From assembly GCA_026709225.1 (NCBI GenBank), contig JAPOTJ010000061.1, positions 1-63,547 of the forward strand: a DNA stretch of 63,547 bases, written 5' to 3'. Origin of the DNA: Gammaproteobacteria bacterium. Its GTDB lineage: Bacteria; Pseudomonadota; Gammaproteobacteria; Pseudomonadales; Azotimanducaceae. Shown one piece after another: positions 22,523-31,521 of the stretch. A program made the position numbers and the translations under genes. Within the stretch, counting starts at the first letter, position 1; each line of letters starts with the position of its first letter. Below the pieces are notes generated by a model. It searched no databases. It saw only the letters and a program-made list of their open reading frames with translations, and was not told the DNA's origin.

Positions 22523-22652
22523 GGAGTTTAGCGATTTGTAGGAAGATGCTCTTCCCCGTCGCTTGCGGTCCCACGAATACGGTCAGGTCGCCAAATACGA
22601 TGTCGGCATGATGTATCGGCCCTATCCGCTCCGCCCGCAAACGCTTGATCAT
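22389..22652 (-). pseudogene. Truncated SMC/RecF-like ATPase N-terminus
   Basis: The 87-residue frame begins IKRLRAERIGPIHHADIVFG and has a clear Walker A, FVGPQATGKSIFLQIAKLL, as in ABC-type AAA ATPases that are normally 300-600 residues long. After about 50 residues the homology-like character stops, and no Walker B or signature motif exists anywhere downstream. It is therefore a remnant, possibly of a two-gene defence or conflict system with the overlapping frameshifted gene. Confidence 0.65.
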
Positions 22653-22722
22653 GGTCGGCTCATCGCTCGATAAATATAGTTATATGGTGACATATTTGAA
22701 GTCGCATTGAACAGAGTGTGAT

Positions 22723-23343
22723 TCACGGCACGCGCACACCTTCAGCACGCAGAAATTCCGTGAGTCGAATAAGTGGCAGGCCGATGAGCGCCGTTGGATC
22801 GAGGCCGCTTACGCGCGTAAAGAGGCTAATGCCAAGCGATTCGGCCTTGAACGCACCGACCTGCGAAAAAGGGCGATCGGCCTGCACATAGCGCCTGATC
22901 TCGTCCTTGTCGAGGTCTCGGAATACCACTGAGAACGGCTCGACTGAGACGCGCAGCGAGCCTGTGGTGGCATTTAAGAGGGCAAGTCCGGTGTGAAAGC
23001 GCACCTCGCGGCCAGAGGTGCGTTTGAGCTGCGCTGCGGCGGCTCTGGCATTGCCGGGCTTGCGCAAGAGTTCGCCGTCAAGTTCGGCGGTTTGGTCGGA
23101 GCCGATGACGAGCACCTGTGAAGGCGCATTCTCTAGGTCGTCCTCTTCGACCAAGGTGTTTTCCGAAAAGTTGCTCGCACCCCATTCGGCTTTGGCTTCG
23201 GCGAGCCGGCCTGCGAGACCCGCCGCTGTCTCCCCTCGTCGCTCGCGTTCGCTGATGTCGGGAACAAGCGTGGTGAAGGGGCGGCCAAGTCGCTGCAATA
23301 GCATTTGCCGTGCGGGCGAACCGCTGGCGAGTACGAGTCTCAC
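22723..23343 (-). CDS. Maf-family nucleotide pyrophosphatase (YceF-like)
   Basis: House-cleaning pyrophosphatase that hydrolyses modified NTPs; the YceF branch prefers m7GTP. It starts LVLASGSPARQMLLQRLG and contains VIGSDQTAELDGELLRKPG and FHTGLALLN, ending FKAESLGISLFTRVSGLDP and TALIGLPLIRLTEFL. At 206 residues it is slightly long because of an acidic insertion (FSENTLVEEDDLENAP) around residues 59-74. An ordinary gene lying between decayed ATPase genes and the MazF-ISP operon, in the same direction. Confidence 0.92.
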   Translation of the reverse strand: MRLVLASGSPARQMLLQRLGRPFTTLVPDISERERRGETAAGLAGRLAEAKAEWGASNFSENTLVEEDDLENAPSQVLVIGSDQTAELDGELLRKPGNARAAAAQLKRTSGREVRFHTGLALLNATTGSLRVSVEPFSVVFRDLDKDEIRRYVQADRPFSQVGAFKAESLGISLFTRVSGLDPTALIGLPLIRLTEFLRAEGVRVP

Positions 23344-23391
23344 GATGTCGATGCCTCGCGAACAGTGTGAGGAGCAAGCATACCCAATTCG

Positions 23392-23736
23392 TCACGAGGC
23401 TTGTCCGGTGCGCGGAAGTCCGAGAAACTTCATCATCGCGGATTCCAATTGCGACATTTTTTCTTCCCCAAGAAATCCGATGTGCTCACCGAGCTTGGTT
23501 CTTGGCACTGTAGACATTTTGTCAACCATGATTTGCGATGGTCTGGAGAGACCATTTGTCCCATTTGGGCGTATGTCTATCCTGATTTCGTATTCGTCTT
23601 CACACTGAGATGTCATCAGGCAAAGTGTGATGGAGTCTGTATTCACGAACTTATCGCTTTGCAGAATGACCGCAGGCCGCGGCTTCCCGGCATATTCCGC
23701 ACCGCCCGAAACCGTCCATACTTCGCCACGCTTCAC
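23392..23736 (-). CDS. MazF/PemK-like toxin without visible antitoxin gene
   Basis: A 114-residue MazF-fold endoribonuclease: MKRGEVWTVSGG, AGKPRPAVILQSD and LCLMTS in the N-terminal half, then GLSRPSQIMVDKMSTV with the conserved MVDK region, and a C-terminal helix. Antitoxin genes usually lie immediately upstream. Here the upstream gene is the 1611-residue ISP restriction enzyme, whose TGA overlaps the GTG start (GTGA, 23733-23736), so the toxin would be made only by coupled translation. No MazE-like or RHH gene occurs on either side. The C-terminal extension of the ISP protein is the only candidate antidote. Confidence 0.85.
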   Translation of the reverse strand: MKRGEVWTVSGGAEYAGKPRPAVILQSDKFVNTDSITLCLMTSQCEDEYEIRIDIRPNGTNGLSRPSQIMVDKMSTVPRTKLGEHIGFLGEEKMSQLESAMMKFLGLPRTGQAS

Positions 23737-26700
23737 TGCTCGTCGGCCTCGTCATCCTCTTCAAACATCCGATCCCAGTCAGTGATCGAATCAATGAAGG
23801 CTTGCTCGTAGGCTTCGCCCGGCTTCCCCGAGACGGCATTGCCAGCTTCTTTACGCATCGATTCGAAGAACGCTCTCGTTTTTTCCGCCTCGGGATCCTC
23901 GTCTGAGATGGCTTCAGGCAAGGCGTGCTGCCATTCGGCACTTTGAACGCTCAAGTACACGATCCTGGCAATGGCAAATGCCAGTTCCTTCGGTTGCTCG
24001 AACCAATGATTGGGGTCATTCACGATGCCGCTGTGCCTGTCCTTGGTCACGCGATACCGATCAATGAACCATTCTAGCGGCGTGCGGCCATTCACTCGGT
24101 ACAGATGCGCCGCGGCTGGAATCTGCGTGAGCTGGATATGTTCATTGATGGCCAGCGCCGTGCGTGCTTCATCGACGAAGCGCATCGCCCTGCTGCCGAG
24201 GCGGAAGTGATGTGGTTCGGGCGAGCCGCTGCTAGCAAACTCGATTTTCAGCGGCCATTCCTCGCAGGATTCAAAACCGACGTGCAGCTCGGCGAGCCGC
24301 GACCCTGCTTTCGCGAACGCATCGAAGTCGGGCGCGAACGGAATGCGCGGCAGTTCCTTGGAGAGGCTGTTCTCGAAGCGTGCTCGGTAGGCGGGGGCGT
24401 TGAGTATGCCGTAGACGTAGTCGAAGATGTCGTCCTTGGTGATGTCATTGCGACCGTAGTGGGCGCGGAAGGTGCGCAGCGCGTGGTCGGTGATGTTGTC
24501 GATGCGCACGAGGTCGGCGCCGTCGTCGAAGAGATCGCCTTGCGCATCGGCGCGTTGTTCGAAGCGGTAGCGAGGGAAGCACTGGCCCTTGGAAATCAGT
24601 TCAAGGTCAGGCATGGCATCGACCATGAGTGCCGAGAATGGTTTTGTCGAGCCGACGCCCGTCACGGATATGGCACGATTCTCGCTGTCGGGTGCGGGGA
24701 AGATGTCATGAGTTCTTGCAGGCCGTTGCGCAAATAAGTGGTCGGTGTAGAGATGCAGAGTTACAAACGGCCTGTATAAGACGCTTCGTATCTTTGAGGT
24801 GGAAAACTCGGCTACGATGCCTTTCCTTTTATAAGATTTGAGTTTTTCATCCCAGTGAATATTGGGCGAAGCTGCTTCATCAGATTGATAAGCGTCAACC
24901 ATTCTGCTCGCAATCTCAGCGCACTGAGTTTTAGAAAAGTTGTAGAGATAATCGTCTCGTCCGGTCTTGTATCCGTTGCTGAATAACTCAAAAATAGCCG
25001 CTCCGCTCTTGCCAGCCTTCGCCTCTTTGGATCCCATTGGGTAAAAGTTCTGGAATTCCTCATCTCGTTGGTTGATCCAGTCGTGCTGCTGATTCGGCTC
25101 GATCTCCTGCCAGTCTTCAACGCCGTTGATCGATGCCCAATCTCGCAGCGTTTTCAACTTCTCGTCGCGCTTCAGGTAGTCGCCGATGTCTCGGTAGAGA
25201 ATCCGGCAGCCTTCGTGTGTCGCGTCTGGATTGCGCACGAATATTGAGATCGCGACCGGTGCCCGCGAGCCTTGTCCGAATATCTTGCCACCCTCTCTTC
25301 GTGAGCGTTCGCCTTGGGTGCGCTGGTTGCCGCGCAAATTCACCACCCAAATCGAACTGAATTCCGCGGCAAGGCATGCGCGCACGCCGGAATCCACATT
25401 GCCGTCAATCCACGAGCCGTTGGTGACAAACGCCACCACGCCCTTTTCCCCAATACGGTCGGACGCCCAGCGAATCGCCATCTTGTAAGTATCATAGAGG
25501 CTGTTCTTGAGCGTCGCACTCGACCTTGCGGCGTAGGTCTCCGCCACCCGGCTCTCAAGCTCGGGGTAGTCCACGTTCGGATTGTCATCCGCTGAACTCG
25601 CCTGTCCCACGCTCCAAGGCGGATTCCCGACAATCACCTGAATCGGCATCTTTTGTTGACGCTCAGCGCGCTGACTATTCCCAGGCAGCCATTCTTTCGG
25701 GAAGCTCGTGCGGTTGGTGTGCAAGTTGAAGGTGTCAGTGAGGACGATGCCTCCGTACGCTTCGTAGTCACTGTTGACTCGCCCGCGATACGCCTCTTCG
25801 ATATGAATCGCGGCAATGTAGTAGGCGAGCAGCACAATCTCGTTGGCGTGCAGCTCTTCCTTGAACTTGCGGGCAACGTCCGCATCCGAAATAAGCGCCG
25901 ACTGCAAGAGCCGCACAATGAAGATGCCCGTGCCAGTGAAGGGGTCGAGCACATGCACGCCCTCATCGGAGAGTCCGCGCCCAAACTCGTTTCGCAAAAC
26001 ATCATCGGCGCTGTTAAGGATGAAATCGACGACTTCGGTCGGCGTATAGACAATCCCTAGGCGCTCGGTGTCCTTCTTGAGCGCGGTTGAGAAGAATTTC
26101 TGGTAGAGCTCCATCAACACGCTTTGCCGCGCTTCGGCGTTGTCGAGGCCGCGCGCGCGCAGCCGAACGCTCTCATAGAAGCCTTCCAAATCGCGCACTT
26201 CGTTCTCCATGCCGAACTCGCCAAAATCGCTGCGAAGCTCATCGAGCGCCCTCGCGACCGGATTGCCAGCGGCGAAGTCGTAGCCATCAAAGAGCGCATC
26301 GAACACCGGCTGCGTGAGGATGTGCTGCGCCATCATGTCGATCGCGCTTGCGTCTGTGATCGACTCGTTGATGGAGATGCGCAATTCTTGGCGGAACGCA
26401 TCGAACCATTCCTTGAGGTCGATGTTCTTGGGGTCGGCAAGAAGATTGCCGATGCGAAGCACAAGGCGCGCAAAGATGTCGGCAACATCCTGTGCCCAGT
26501 TCTCCCAATACTTGCGGTCGCCGCACTTGTCCACGATCTTGGCGTAGATAGCGCCTGGCGGTAGCGTCATCGGCGGAAAGGGTATTTCTTCCTGCGCCGA
26601 TGGAATAGTCACGGCATCGCCGCTAAAGATGATGCTGCTGGTTCTCTTCTTGTTGAGGTCAATCTGGTTGATCTCGGCATCGAGCCGATCATCGTGGGAG

Positions 26701-28568
26701 CGCAGCGCTTGCAGCACGCTCCAGACGACATCGAATTCCTTGCCCGAATTAAGCGCTTCTGCCGGGTCCTTGTCCGCCGTGACGGCGACCGGCAGGACGA
26801 TGTAACCGTATTCCTTGTTCTTCGCTTTGCGCATGACGCGCCCGACCGCTTGCACAATATCGACCATGCTTTTGCGTTCGGTCATGAAGAGCACTGCGTC
26901 GAGCGCGGGGACATCGATGCCCTCCGAGAGGCACCGTGCGTTGGAGAGGATGCGGCAGCTTCCCGCTGTCGAGCCTTTGAGCCATTCGATTTTGGCCTTG
27001 CGCTCCAAGGCATTCTTGTTTCCGTCCACATGCTCGGTTTCGCATTTCAGCGCGCTGTCCCGTTCGTTCTCCGGCAGGAGTGCGCACGCCTGCTCAATCA
27101 AGCCAGGCCAGTGCTTGGCGAGCCGCTCGGAAGAGGAGATTCGGTTGGTGAAGGCGATGGCGCGACCGAGGGGATTGACGTTGCTCATCCCTGGTGGCGC
27201 GTTCTCAGGGTTTTGCAAGGCGCGCCAGCAGCCAATGATCTTGGCGGCATCAGTCAAGTTGATGGCGCCATCGGCGGTCGCAAGATAGGCTTGCAGCGCC
27301 GTGTCCACATGCGCTTCGGAGAGGGCGAACACAACGACCTTGTAGTCGGAAAGCAGTTTTTCGTCAATCGCACGCGAGAAGGGCAGGCGATGCAATTCCG
27401 GGCCGTAGGTCGATGCCTCGTCCATGGAAAAGACTTCGATGTCGCGACTCGCTGCCTTGGTCTTGGCGCTTTGCGTGTAGAGGCGCGGCGTTGCTGTCAT
27501 GTACAGGCGCTTTGTGCCTCGAATGCGCGTGCTGTCATGTACCAGCACAAACGGAGACATGCCATCCTCGGCGAGACTGTCGATGCCAGTGGTGCGATGC
27601 GCTTCGTCGCAGAGGATCAAATCGAAGCCCGGTGCGCCCGCCGCTTGCGACCGCTCGATCAGCGGTAGCGACTGATAGGTGCAGAAGGCGACGGTCATGG
27701 CGTCATGCGAGGATTCGGCAAGCGCCTTGGCAATCGCGGGCGGATCCGTGGTAACAGGAATCTCAAGTTCCTCAATGGGTGCATCTTCATCGTCGTTGCC
27801 AGCGCGGGTATCCGAGCAGATGCCGATGTAGCGATGCGTGCAGCCCCGCTGCCCGGCCCATTCGCGCATGGATTGCTGCAGGAGCGAGATCGAGGGTACG
27901 AGATACAGCACGCGGCCGTTGGTGCCAGCCACTGCCTCGGCGATTCTGAGTGCTGTGAAGGTCTTGCCTGTGCCGCAGGCCATGATGAGTTGGCCGCGGT
28001 CATTGTGCTCGAATCCCTTGATGACATCGTCAAACGCAGCTTGCTGATGCGGGCGGAGCGAAAAGGGCTTACGGCGTGCTTTGAGGTCTTCGGGCGCTGC
28101 TCGAACGAGATCCGGCCAGTCGAATTGCGCACTTGCGAGGTCGTCGAAGCGAAGGATTTGACACGACGGTTCGGCGCCGGTGACCATTTTCTTGGCGTTT
28201 CTGTTCCAACTGCCGCCGGTATCGACGAATATGCGCGCCGTGAAGGGCTGCCGCGCCGAAGCGGAGATGAACGAATCGACGTGTTTCTTCTCAAGGTGCG
28301 TGGTCGGCGCGTAGCACTTGCACTGAATCGCGCAGAATCCGCCGTCCTGCTGCCTCGCCACGAGGTCAATGCCGGTGTCTTGACCGTCAAAACCATCTTG
28401 GGCGGCGGCCCATTCTTCCCAGCGCTGCACCTGCACGAAGCGCGTCTCATAGAGCGGGTCTTCGGTGAAGTAGGTCTTCATCAGGCGCTCGAACATGCGC
28501 CCTTTCTCGACCTCGCTGCTCGCGATGGCACGAATTTGGTTGAGGGTGTGGTGGAAGCTGTTCGCCAA
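23733..28568 (-). CDS. Type ISP restriction-modification enzyme
   Basis: Single-chain restriction, translocation and methylation enzyme of 1611 residues. An Mrr-like PD-(D/E)XK nuclease occupies about residues 1-155 (GQDTGIDLVA, Asp68; AIQCKCY, Gln82 and Lys84). SF2 helicase motifs follow: MACGTGKTFTALR near 198 and LILCDEAHRTTG near 318. The N6-adenine methylase has motif I VLDPFTGTGIFIVRL near 878 and catalytic IVGNPPWSVG near 981, then a target-recognition C-terminus. After the usual end of such proteins (IVYLSVQSAEW, ALP) there are about 60 extra acidic residues ending DWDRMFEEDDEADEQ. It lies downstream of a small membrane-protein gene and is coupled to a MazF gene. Confidence 0.93.
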   Translation of the reverse strand: MANSFHHTLNQIRAIASSEVEKGRMFERLMKTYFTEDPLYETRFVQVQRWEEWAAAQDGFDGQDTGIDLVARQQDGGFCAIQCKCYAPTTHLEKKHVDSFISASARQPFTARIFVDTGGSWNRNAKKMVTGAEPSCQILRFDDLASAQFDWPDLVRAAPEDLKARRKPFSLRPHQQAAFDDVIKGFEHNDRGQLIMACGTGKTFTALRIAEAVAGTNGRVLYLVPSISLLQQSMREWAGQRGCTHRYIGICSDTRAGNDDEDAPIEELEIPVTTDPPAIAKALAESSHDAMTVAFCTYQSLPLIERSQAAGAPGFDLILCDEAHRTTGIDSLAEDGMSPFVLVHDSTRIRGTKRLYMTATPRLYTQSAKTKAASRDIEVFSMDEASTYGPELHRLPFSRAIDEKLLSDYKVVVFALSEAHVDTALQAYLATADGAINLTDAAKIIGCWRALQNPENAPPGMSNVNPLGRAIAFTNRISSSERLAKHWPGLIEQACALLPENERDSALKCETEHVDGNKNALERKAKIEWLKGSTAGSCRILSNARCLSEGIDVPALDAVLFMTERKSMVDIVQAVGRVMRKAKNKEYGYIVLPVAVTADKDPAEALNSGKEFDVVWSVLQALRSHDDRLDAEINQIDLNKKRTSSIIFSGDAVTIPSAQEEIPFPPMTLPPGAIYAKIVDKCGDRKYWENWAQDVADIFARLVLRIGNLLADPKNIDLKEWFDAFRQELRISINESITDASAIDMMAQHILTQPVFDALFDGYDFAAGNPVARALDELRSDFGEFGMENEVRDLEGFYESVRLRARGLDNAEARQSVLMELYQKFFSTALKKDTERLGIVYTPTEVVDFILNSADDVLRNEFGRGLSDEGVHVLDPFTGTGIFIVRLLQSALISDADVARKFKEELHANEIVLLAYYIAAIHIEEAYRGRVNSDYEAYGGIVLTDTFNLHTNRTSFPKEWLPGNSQRAERQQKMPIQVIVGNPPWSVGQASSADDNPNVDYPELESRVAETYAARSSATLKNSLYDTYKMAIRWASDRIGEKGVVAFVTNGSWIDGNVDSGVRACLAAEFSSIWVVNLRGNQRTQGERSRREGGKIFGQGSRAPVAISIFVRNPDATHEGCRILYRDIGDYLKRDEKLKTLRDWASINGVEDWQEIEPNQQHDWINQRDEEFQNFYPMGSKEAKAGKSGAAIFELFSNGYKTGRDDYLYNFSKTQCAEIASRMVDAYQSDEAASPNIHWDEKLKSYKRKGIVAEFSTSKIRSVLYRPFVTLHLYTDHLFAQRPARTHDIFPAPDSENRAISVTGVGSTKPFSALMVDAMPDLELISKGQCFPRYRFEQRADAQGDLFDDGADLVRIDNITDHALRTFRAHYGRNDITKDDIFDYVYGILNAPAYRARFENSLSKELPRIPFAPDFDAFAKAGSRLAELHVGFESCEEWPLKIEFASSGSPEPHHFRLGSRAMRFVDEARTALAINEHIQLTQIPAAAHLYRVNGRTPLEWFIDRYRVTKDRHSGIVNDPNHWFEQPKELAFAIARIVYLSVQSAEWQHALPEAISDEDPEAEKTRAFFESMRKEAGNAVSGKPGEAYEQAFIDSITDWDRMFEEDDEADEQ

Positions 28569-28662
28569 GGTGCTGATCTCAGGCGCACGTTTGCGCGAAG
28601 CTTAGCAAGATACGCTGTGCCCCTCTATCCTTTTTGTGAAGAAGGGGTAGCGGGATGAGGTT

Positions 28663-28953
28663 CTATCCGCCTGCTGGAAATAGTCGTGCGAGCCAGACCG
28701 CCAGCCCAATCGCAATCGCGAACGCTGATAGCACACCGGCAAGCACCCAGATTTTGACATCTTTGATATCTGCCTTTGTAGCAAGGTGCGGCAGCGTGGC
28801 TTCTATTTCTGTAGAAATGCCGAGGGTCTTTTTGATTTCCGTTGCGGTGCCGATGCCGGGCTCCGCGACAAACGCCATATGGTCGTTCATGATATGGGAA
28901 CGATCAGGCCAATGCTCTTTCACCTGATTCCAAGCATCAGAACTGGGGCTCAT
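28663..28953 (-). CDS. Small C-terminally anchored membrane protein
   Basis: A 96-residue protein: soluble part with TATEIKKTLGISTEIEATLP and LATKADIKDVK, then one membrane segment (VLAGVLSAFAIAIGLAVWLA, about residues 71-90). It resembles other short tail-anchored proteins of unknown function that have an amphipathic linker before the helix. It precedes the ISP gene on the same strand with a 94-bp gap and may be its operon leader. No known immunity or defence family is recognised. Confidence 0.7.
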   Translation of the reverse strand: MSPSSDAWNQVKEHWPDRSHIMNDHMAFVAEPGIGTATEIKKTLGISTEIEATLPHLATKADIKDVKIWVLAGVLSAFAIAIGLAVWLARLFPAGG

Positions 28954-28961
28954 TAGCGATA

Positions 28962-29050
28962 TTAGGAATACTCTCGTTGCAGGCGCTTTTCGAGGGCGTC
29001 AGAGCGTGACAGTTCACGGAACGAATGCATGGTACACATTTAGGAATACT
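28962..29050. promoter_or_regulatory. Two 11-bp direct repeats in the divergent promoter gap
   Basis: TTAGGAATACT occurs at 28962-28972 and again at 29040-29050, 78 bp start to start. They lie in the 181-bp region between the divergent membrane-protein/ISP operon and the PD-(D/E)XK gene. The first copy is just 9 bp from the membrane-protein start codon. Shared control of the two sides is suggested; no regulator gene is adjacent. Confidence 0.45.
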
Positions 29051-29134
29051 TTGTGACTGCTTCGTTTGCGTCCACTGTCATTTTCTTGGAAAATTGACGG
29101 AAATGTATGGTCATCCTTGACGAATTGAGGCGCC

Positions 29135-29818
29135 ATGAACGACGGTATTTTGGGTATAGAAAATAGAACTGAAAACTGGAAGACAGCCCGCATATTTGCC
29201 CCGCTTTCAAAGTGTCAAAGGGCTAGGTTCGTTGCGTCTCTGTGCCCTCGGACCGAGGTGTCTGCAACCAGTGTCAAGATGGAGTTGTTCTGGAAAGGCG
29301 TGTGCGACCACGTTCACGAGTCTGATACGGATAAAGAGTTCTGGAGCGAATACTCTGACATGTTTCGCGGCCTTCGTAACTGTATTAAAAGCTCAACTTT
29401 CCGACTACAGCTGCCTAATAAATGGAATTATGCTACAGATTGCTGTCACAAGAGCAAGCTTTTGAGCAATCTCAAAGGCACTGAAATTGACATCGTATTC
29501 GAAACACCCGACCACCTGTTTATCGGAGAAGCGAAAAGTCTAAGTGGGTTTGGACGGGACGGAAAGCTTGTGCTCGTCCATCAACTGATCCGTCAGTATG
29601 TCGCCGCGAGCTTATTGATGAGGGTAAAGAAAGAGAAGAAGAAGATTATTCCTTTTATTGTCGCCGACAATCTGGATAGTGTGAACCGTTCCGAGCAGGT
29701 GAAATTCATGAAGGCGCGCGGTTGGTTGGATAAAGCGAATATCATCGACTGGGACGATGTGCTAAATCGCGTAGCTGGAAGGAAGATGCATAGATGCGCC
29801 CAAGCAGCAGCGTCCTGA
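29135..29818 (+). CDS. Putative PD-(D/E)XK nuclease-fold protein
   Basis: A 227-residue protein of no recognised family. The segment LKGTEIDIVFETPDHLFIGEAKSL has the spacing of a PD-(D/E)XK active site: Asp in a first strand, then Glu-x-Lys at the end of the next. A helical part with VLVHQLIRQYVAASLLM and then KKKIIPFIVADNLD follows. GAGG eight bases before ATG 29135 supports the start. Divergent from the ISP operon with shared direct repeats in the gap, so a defence-related role is plausible but unproven. Confidence 0.55.
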   Translation: MNDGILGIENRTENWKTARIFAPLSKCQRARFVASLCPRTEVSATSVKMELFWKGVCDHVHESDTDKEFWSEYSDMFRGLRNCIKSSTFRLQLPNKWNYATDCCHKSKLLSNLKGTEIDIVFETPDHLFIGEAKSLSGFGRDGKLVLVHQLIRQYVAASLLMRVKKEKKKIIPFIVADNLDSVNRSEQVKFMKARGWLDKANIIDWDDVLNRVAGRKMHRCAQAAAS

Positions 29819-29896
29819 CCAATAGAGTTCACAGCCCTTGAATGTAAAGCTATAGTAGCGCTAGGGGTCTGACCGGACTGAATTGCAATCTCTACA

Positions 29897-30871
29897 ATGC
29901 GCGCAAACGTTGCACCCCAATACGTGATTGAGAGCGCTAGGGAAGCGCTTGAACAAATCGATGGTGCGAAAGCTGTCGTGCTGTACGGTTCGCGTGCGCG
30001 TGACGATTGGCGCGAAGACAGCGATTGGGACATCGCGATTATTACCTCGATCGGCGAGCGTCCAGAGGTGCTCAAAGACCACGGCGCTTTTGATGCTGCG
30101 AGGCAGCATGGCTGTGAAGTCAACTGCCTCGTCTTGCCAGAGGCGAAGTTTGCCGACAAGCGTCGGTACTTGGGCGGATTTTGGCGTGCTGTTGTGCGTG
30201 ATGGCGTGGTCATCGCCGGCGAGTGGCAGAATCAGAACAAAGGAGAGCGTTTGCTGATGGACAAAATGACCTTCCTAAGGAATCTTGAAGCTGCGCGTAA
30301 GCGGATGGTGAGTGGCGCGCAAGCATATCGTCTGATCGGAACGGACGGGCGCCCATCGTTTGTGGATGATGCTGACTGCAGTGAATTCGTAAGCCACAGC
30401 GCTGATTGCGCCGAGCGATTAGCGAAAGCTATGTTGATTTCGCTCGGCATAGACGCGGTGAAAACGCATGACATGATGTCGCTCGCACACCAAGCCGAAG
30501 ATGCGGGCTATGGCGGCGAAGCCGCCATGATTCGGGCGTTGAACGGTCATGTGGAGGCCGATCATGTCGCGCACTACGAGTTTGATGACGGCGCGATTGA
30601 TCGCTGCGAGAATGCAGCAAAGCGCTTCGTCAGTGTGATGAACCTGTATGACACGGTCATTCGATCACTGCCGGAGGCCGTATCTGAATCAGAACAAGCA
30701 TATTGCGTTGCTCGCGCAAGGCAAGCCTTCGAGGAGATCGCTGGCTGCTTTCAAAGGCATGTCGATGCCCGCACGCAGGCGCACGCGCCGAACGTTGCGG
30801 CGCTCCTACAGTACCAAGGTGAATTGTTACGAACGGCTGAGCGTATTTTGAAGGCGATGCAGGTGCGCTAA
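29897..30871 (+). CDS. Fused minimal nucleotidyltransferase (MNT) and HEPN-like protein
   Basis: The N-terminal ~105 residues are a pol-beta type nucleotidyltransferase: VVLYGSRARDDWREDSDWDI has G31-S32 and D43-x-D45, the full metal-binding motif. After a linker a helical part (about residues 120-250) has MTFLRNLEAARKRM, SADCAERLAKAML, KTHDMMSLAHQAE and an NAAKRFVSVMN helix, as in HEPN proteins. A further helical tail reaches residue 324. MNT and HEPN are usually two genes of an AMPylation-type toxin-antitoxin pair; here they share one chain. A classical HEPN Rx4-6H is not obvious, so the HEPN half may be inactive. Confidence 0.7.
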   Translation: MRANVAPQYVIESAREALEQIDGAKAVVLYGSRARDDWREDSDWDIAIITSIGERPEVLKDHGAFDAARQHGCEVNCLVLPEAKFADKRRYLGGFWRAVVRDGVVIAGEWQNQNKGERLLMDKMTFLRNLEAARKRMVSGAQAYRLIGTDGRPSFVDDADCSEFVSHSADCAERLAKAMLISLGIDAVKTHDMMSLAHQAEDAGYGGEAAMIRALNGHVEADHVAHYEFDDGAIDRCENAAKRFVSVMNLYDTVIRSLPEAVSESEQAYCVARARQAFEEIAGCFQRHVDARTQAHAPNVAALLQYQGELLRTAERILKAMQVR

Positions 30872-30920
30872 GGACGAGCGTCCCCGCGTGGGAATCCGGC
30901 TCCCATACAACGATCAGCCA

Positions 30921-31415
30921 TTATTCGGGGCTGTACGGCAAAGACGAGTGATGAAGATTGATCTTCAAACCGCCGTCAACAAGGATGTAGCCAAAGGAGT
31001 ACTCGACCTTGGTTTCGTCGCCGTCCGGGCCGGTGAAGTAGTAGTTGCCCATTGCCATTGCCGAGACGTCGTTGGTGTAGATGCCGTTGCGCTCCCACCG
31101 AACGTTTGTCCAGCCCGAAATGGCGAACCCGTTATCCTCTGTTCCGTCCTTGCCGACGAAATAGCTCAACGCTTCGTCGAATGTTCCACGGAACTGATTT
31201 TCCGACGCAAGGGTTGGCTTAAACATGACGTGGGTCTCGCCATACGCATAGAGGTCACTGATATGTTCCATCGCACGGGCAGTGAAGTCACCGCCATCGG
31301 CATGCGCCTTGGCAATCGCAACAATGCCGTCGCCCCAGGCTGTTTGCGCATCAATGACCATCTGCTCGGAGATCGGTTGCCTCGCAGCGAGAACAGTGTG
31401 TGGTCGCTTTTTCAT
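30921..31415 (-). CDS. SnoaL/NTF2-like domain protein
   Basis: A 164-residue protein with the pattern of a small cone-shaped NTF2-like fold: helix VIDAQTAWGDGIVAIAKA, then AMEHISDLYAYGETHVMFKPT, RGTFDEALSYFVGKDG, NDVSAMAMGNYYFTGPDG, and final strands VEYSFGYILVDGGLKINLHH. Similar proteins in databases sometimes carry a misleading phosphoribosyl-AMP cyclohydrolase name; none of that enzyme's metal motifs is present. ATG 31415 has GAGAGG about ten bases upstream. The ligand or substrate is unknown. Confidence 0.7.
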   Translation of the reverse strand: MKKRPHTVLAARQPISEQMVIDAQTAWGDGIVAIAKAHADGGDFTARAMEHISDLYAYGETHVMFKPTLASENQFRGTFDEALSYFVGKDGTEDNGFAISGWTNVRWERNGIYTNDVSAMAMGNYYFTGPDGDETKVEYSFGYILVDGGLKINLHHSSLPYSPE

Positions 31416-31521
31416 AATGAATATCCTCTCTTTCGCTTGGGCGAAACTCACCAGCTCGCGTTCCCTACATCGGCCATTATGACCACTCCCCGCAACCAAA
31501 GGGCGAAGAAGCGTCATTCAT

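Noticed and set aside
23733-28568. Separate type I or III restriction system with hsdM/hsdS/hsdR
   Set aside because: All nuclease, helicase and methylase motifs lie in one continuous 1611-codon frame; no separate specificity gene is present.
30921-31415. Phosphoribosyl-AMP cyclohydrolase (histidine biosynthesis)
   Set aside because: The protein has an NTF2-like pattern and lacks the cysteine and aspartate metal motifs of HisI.
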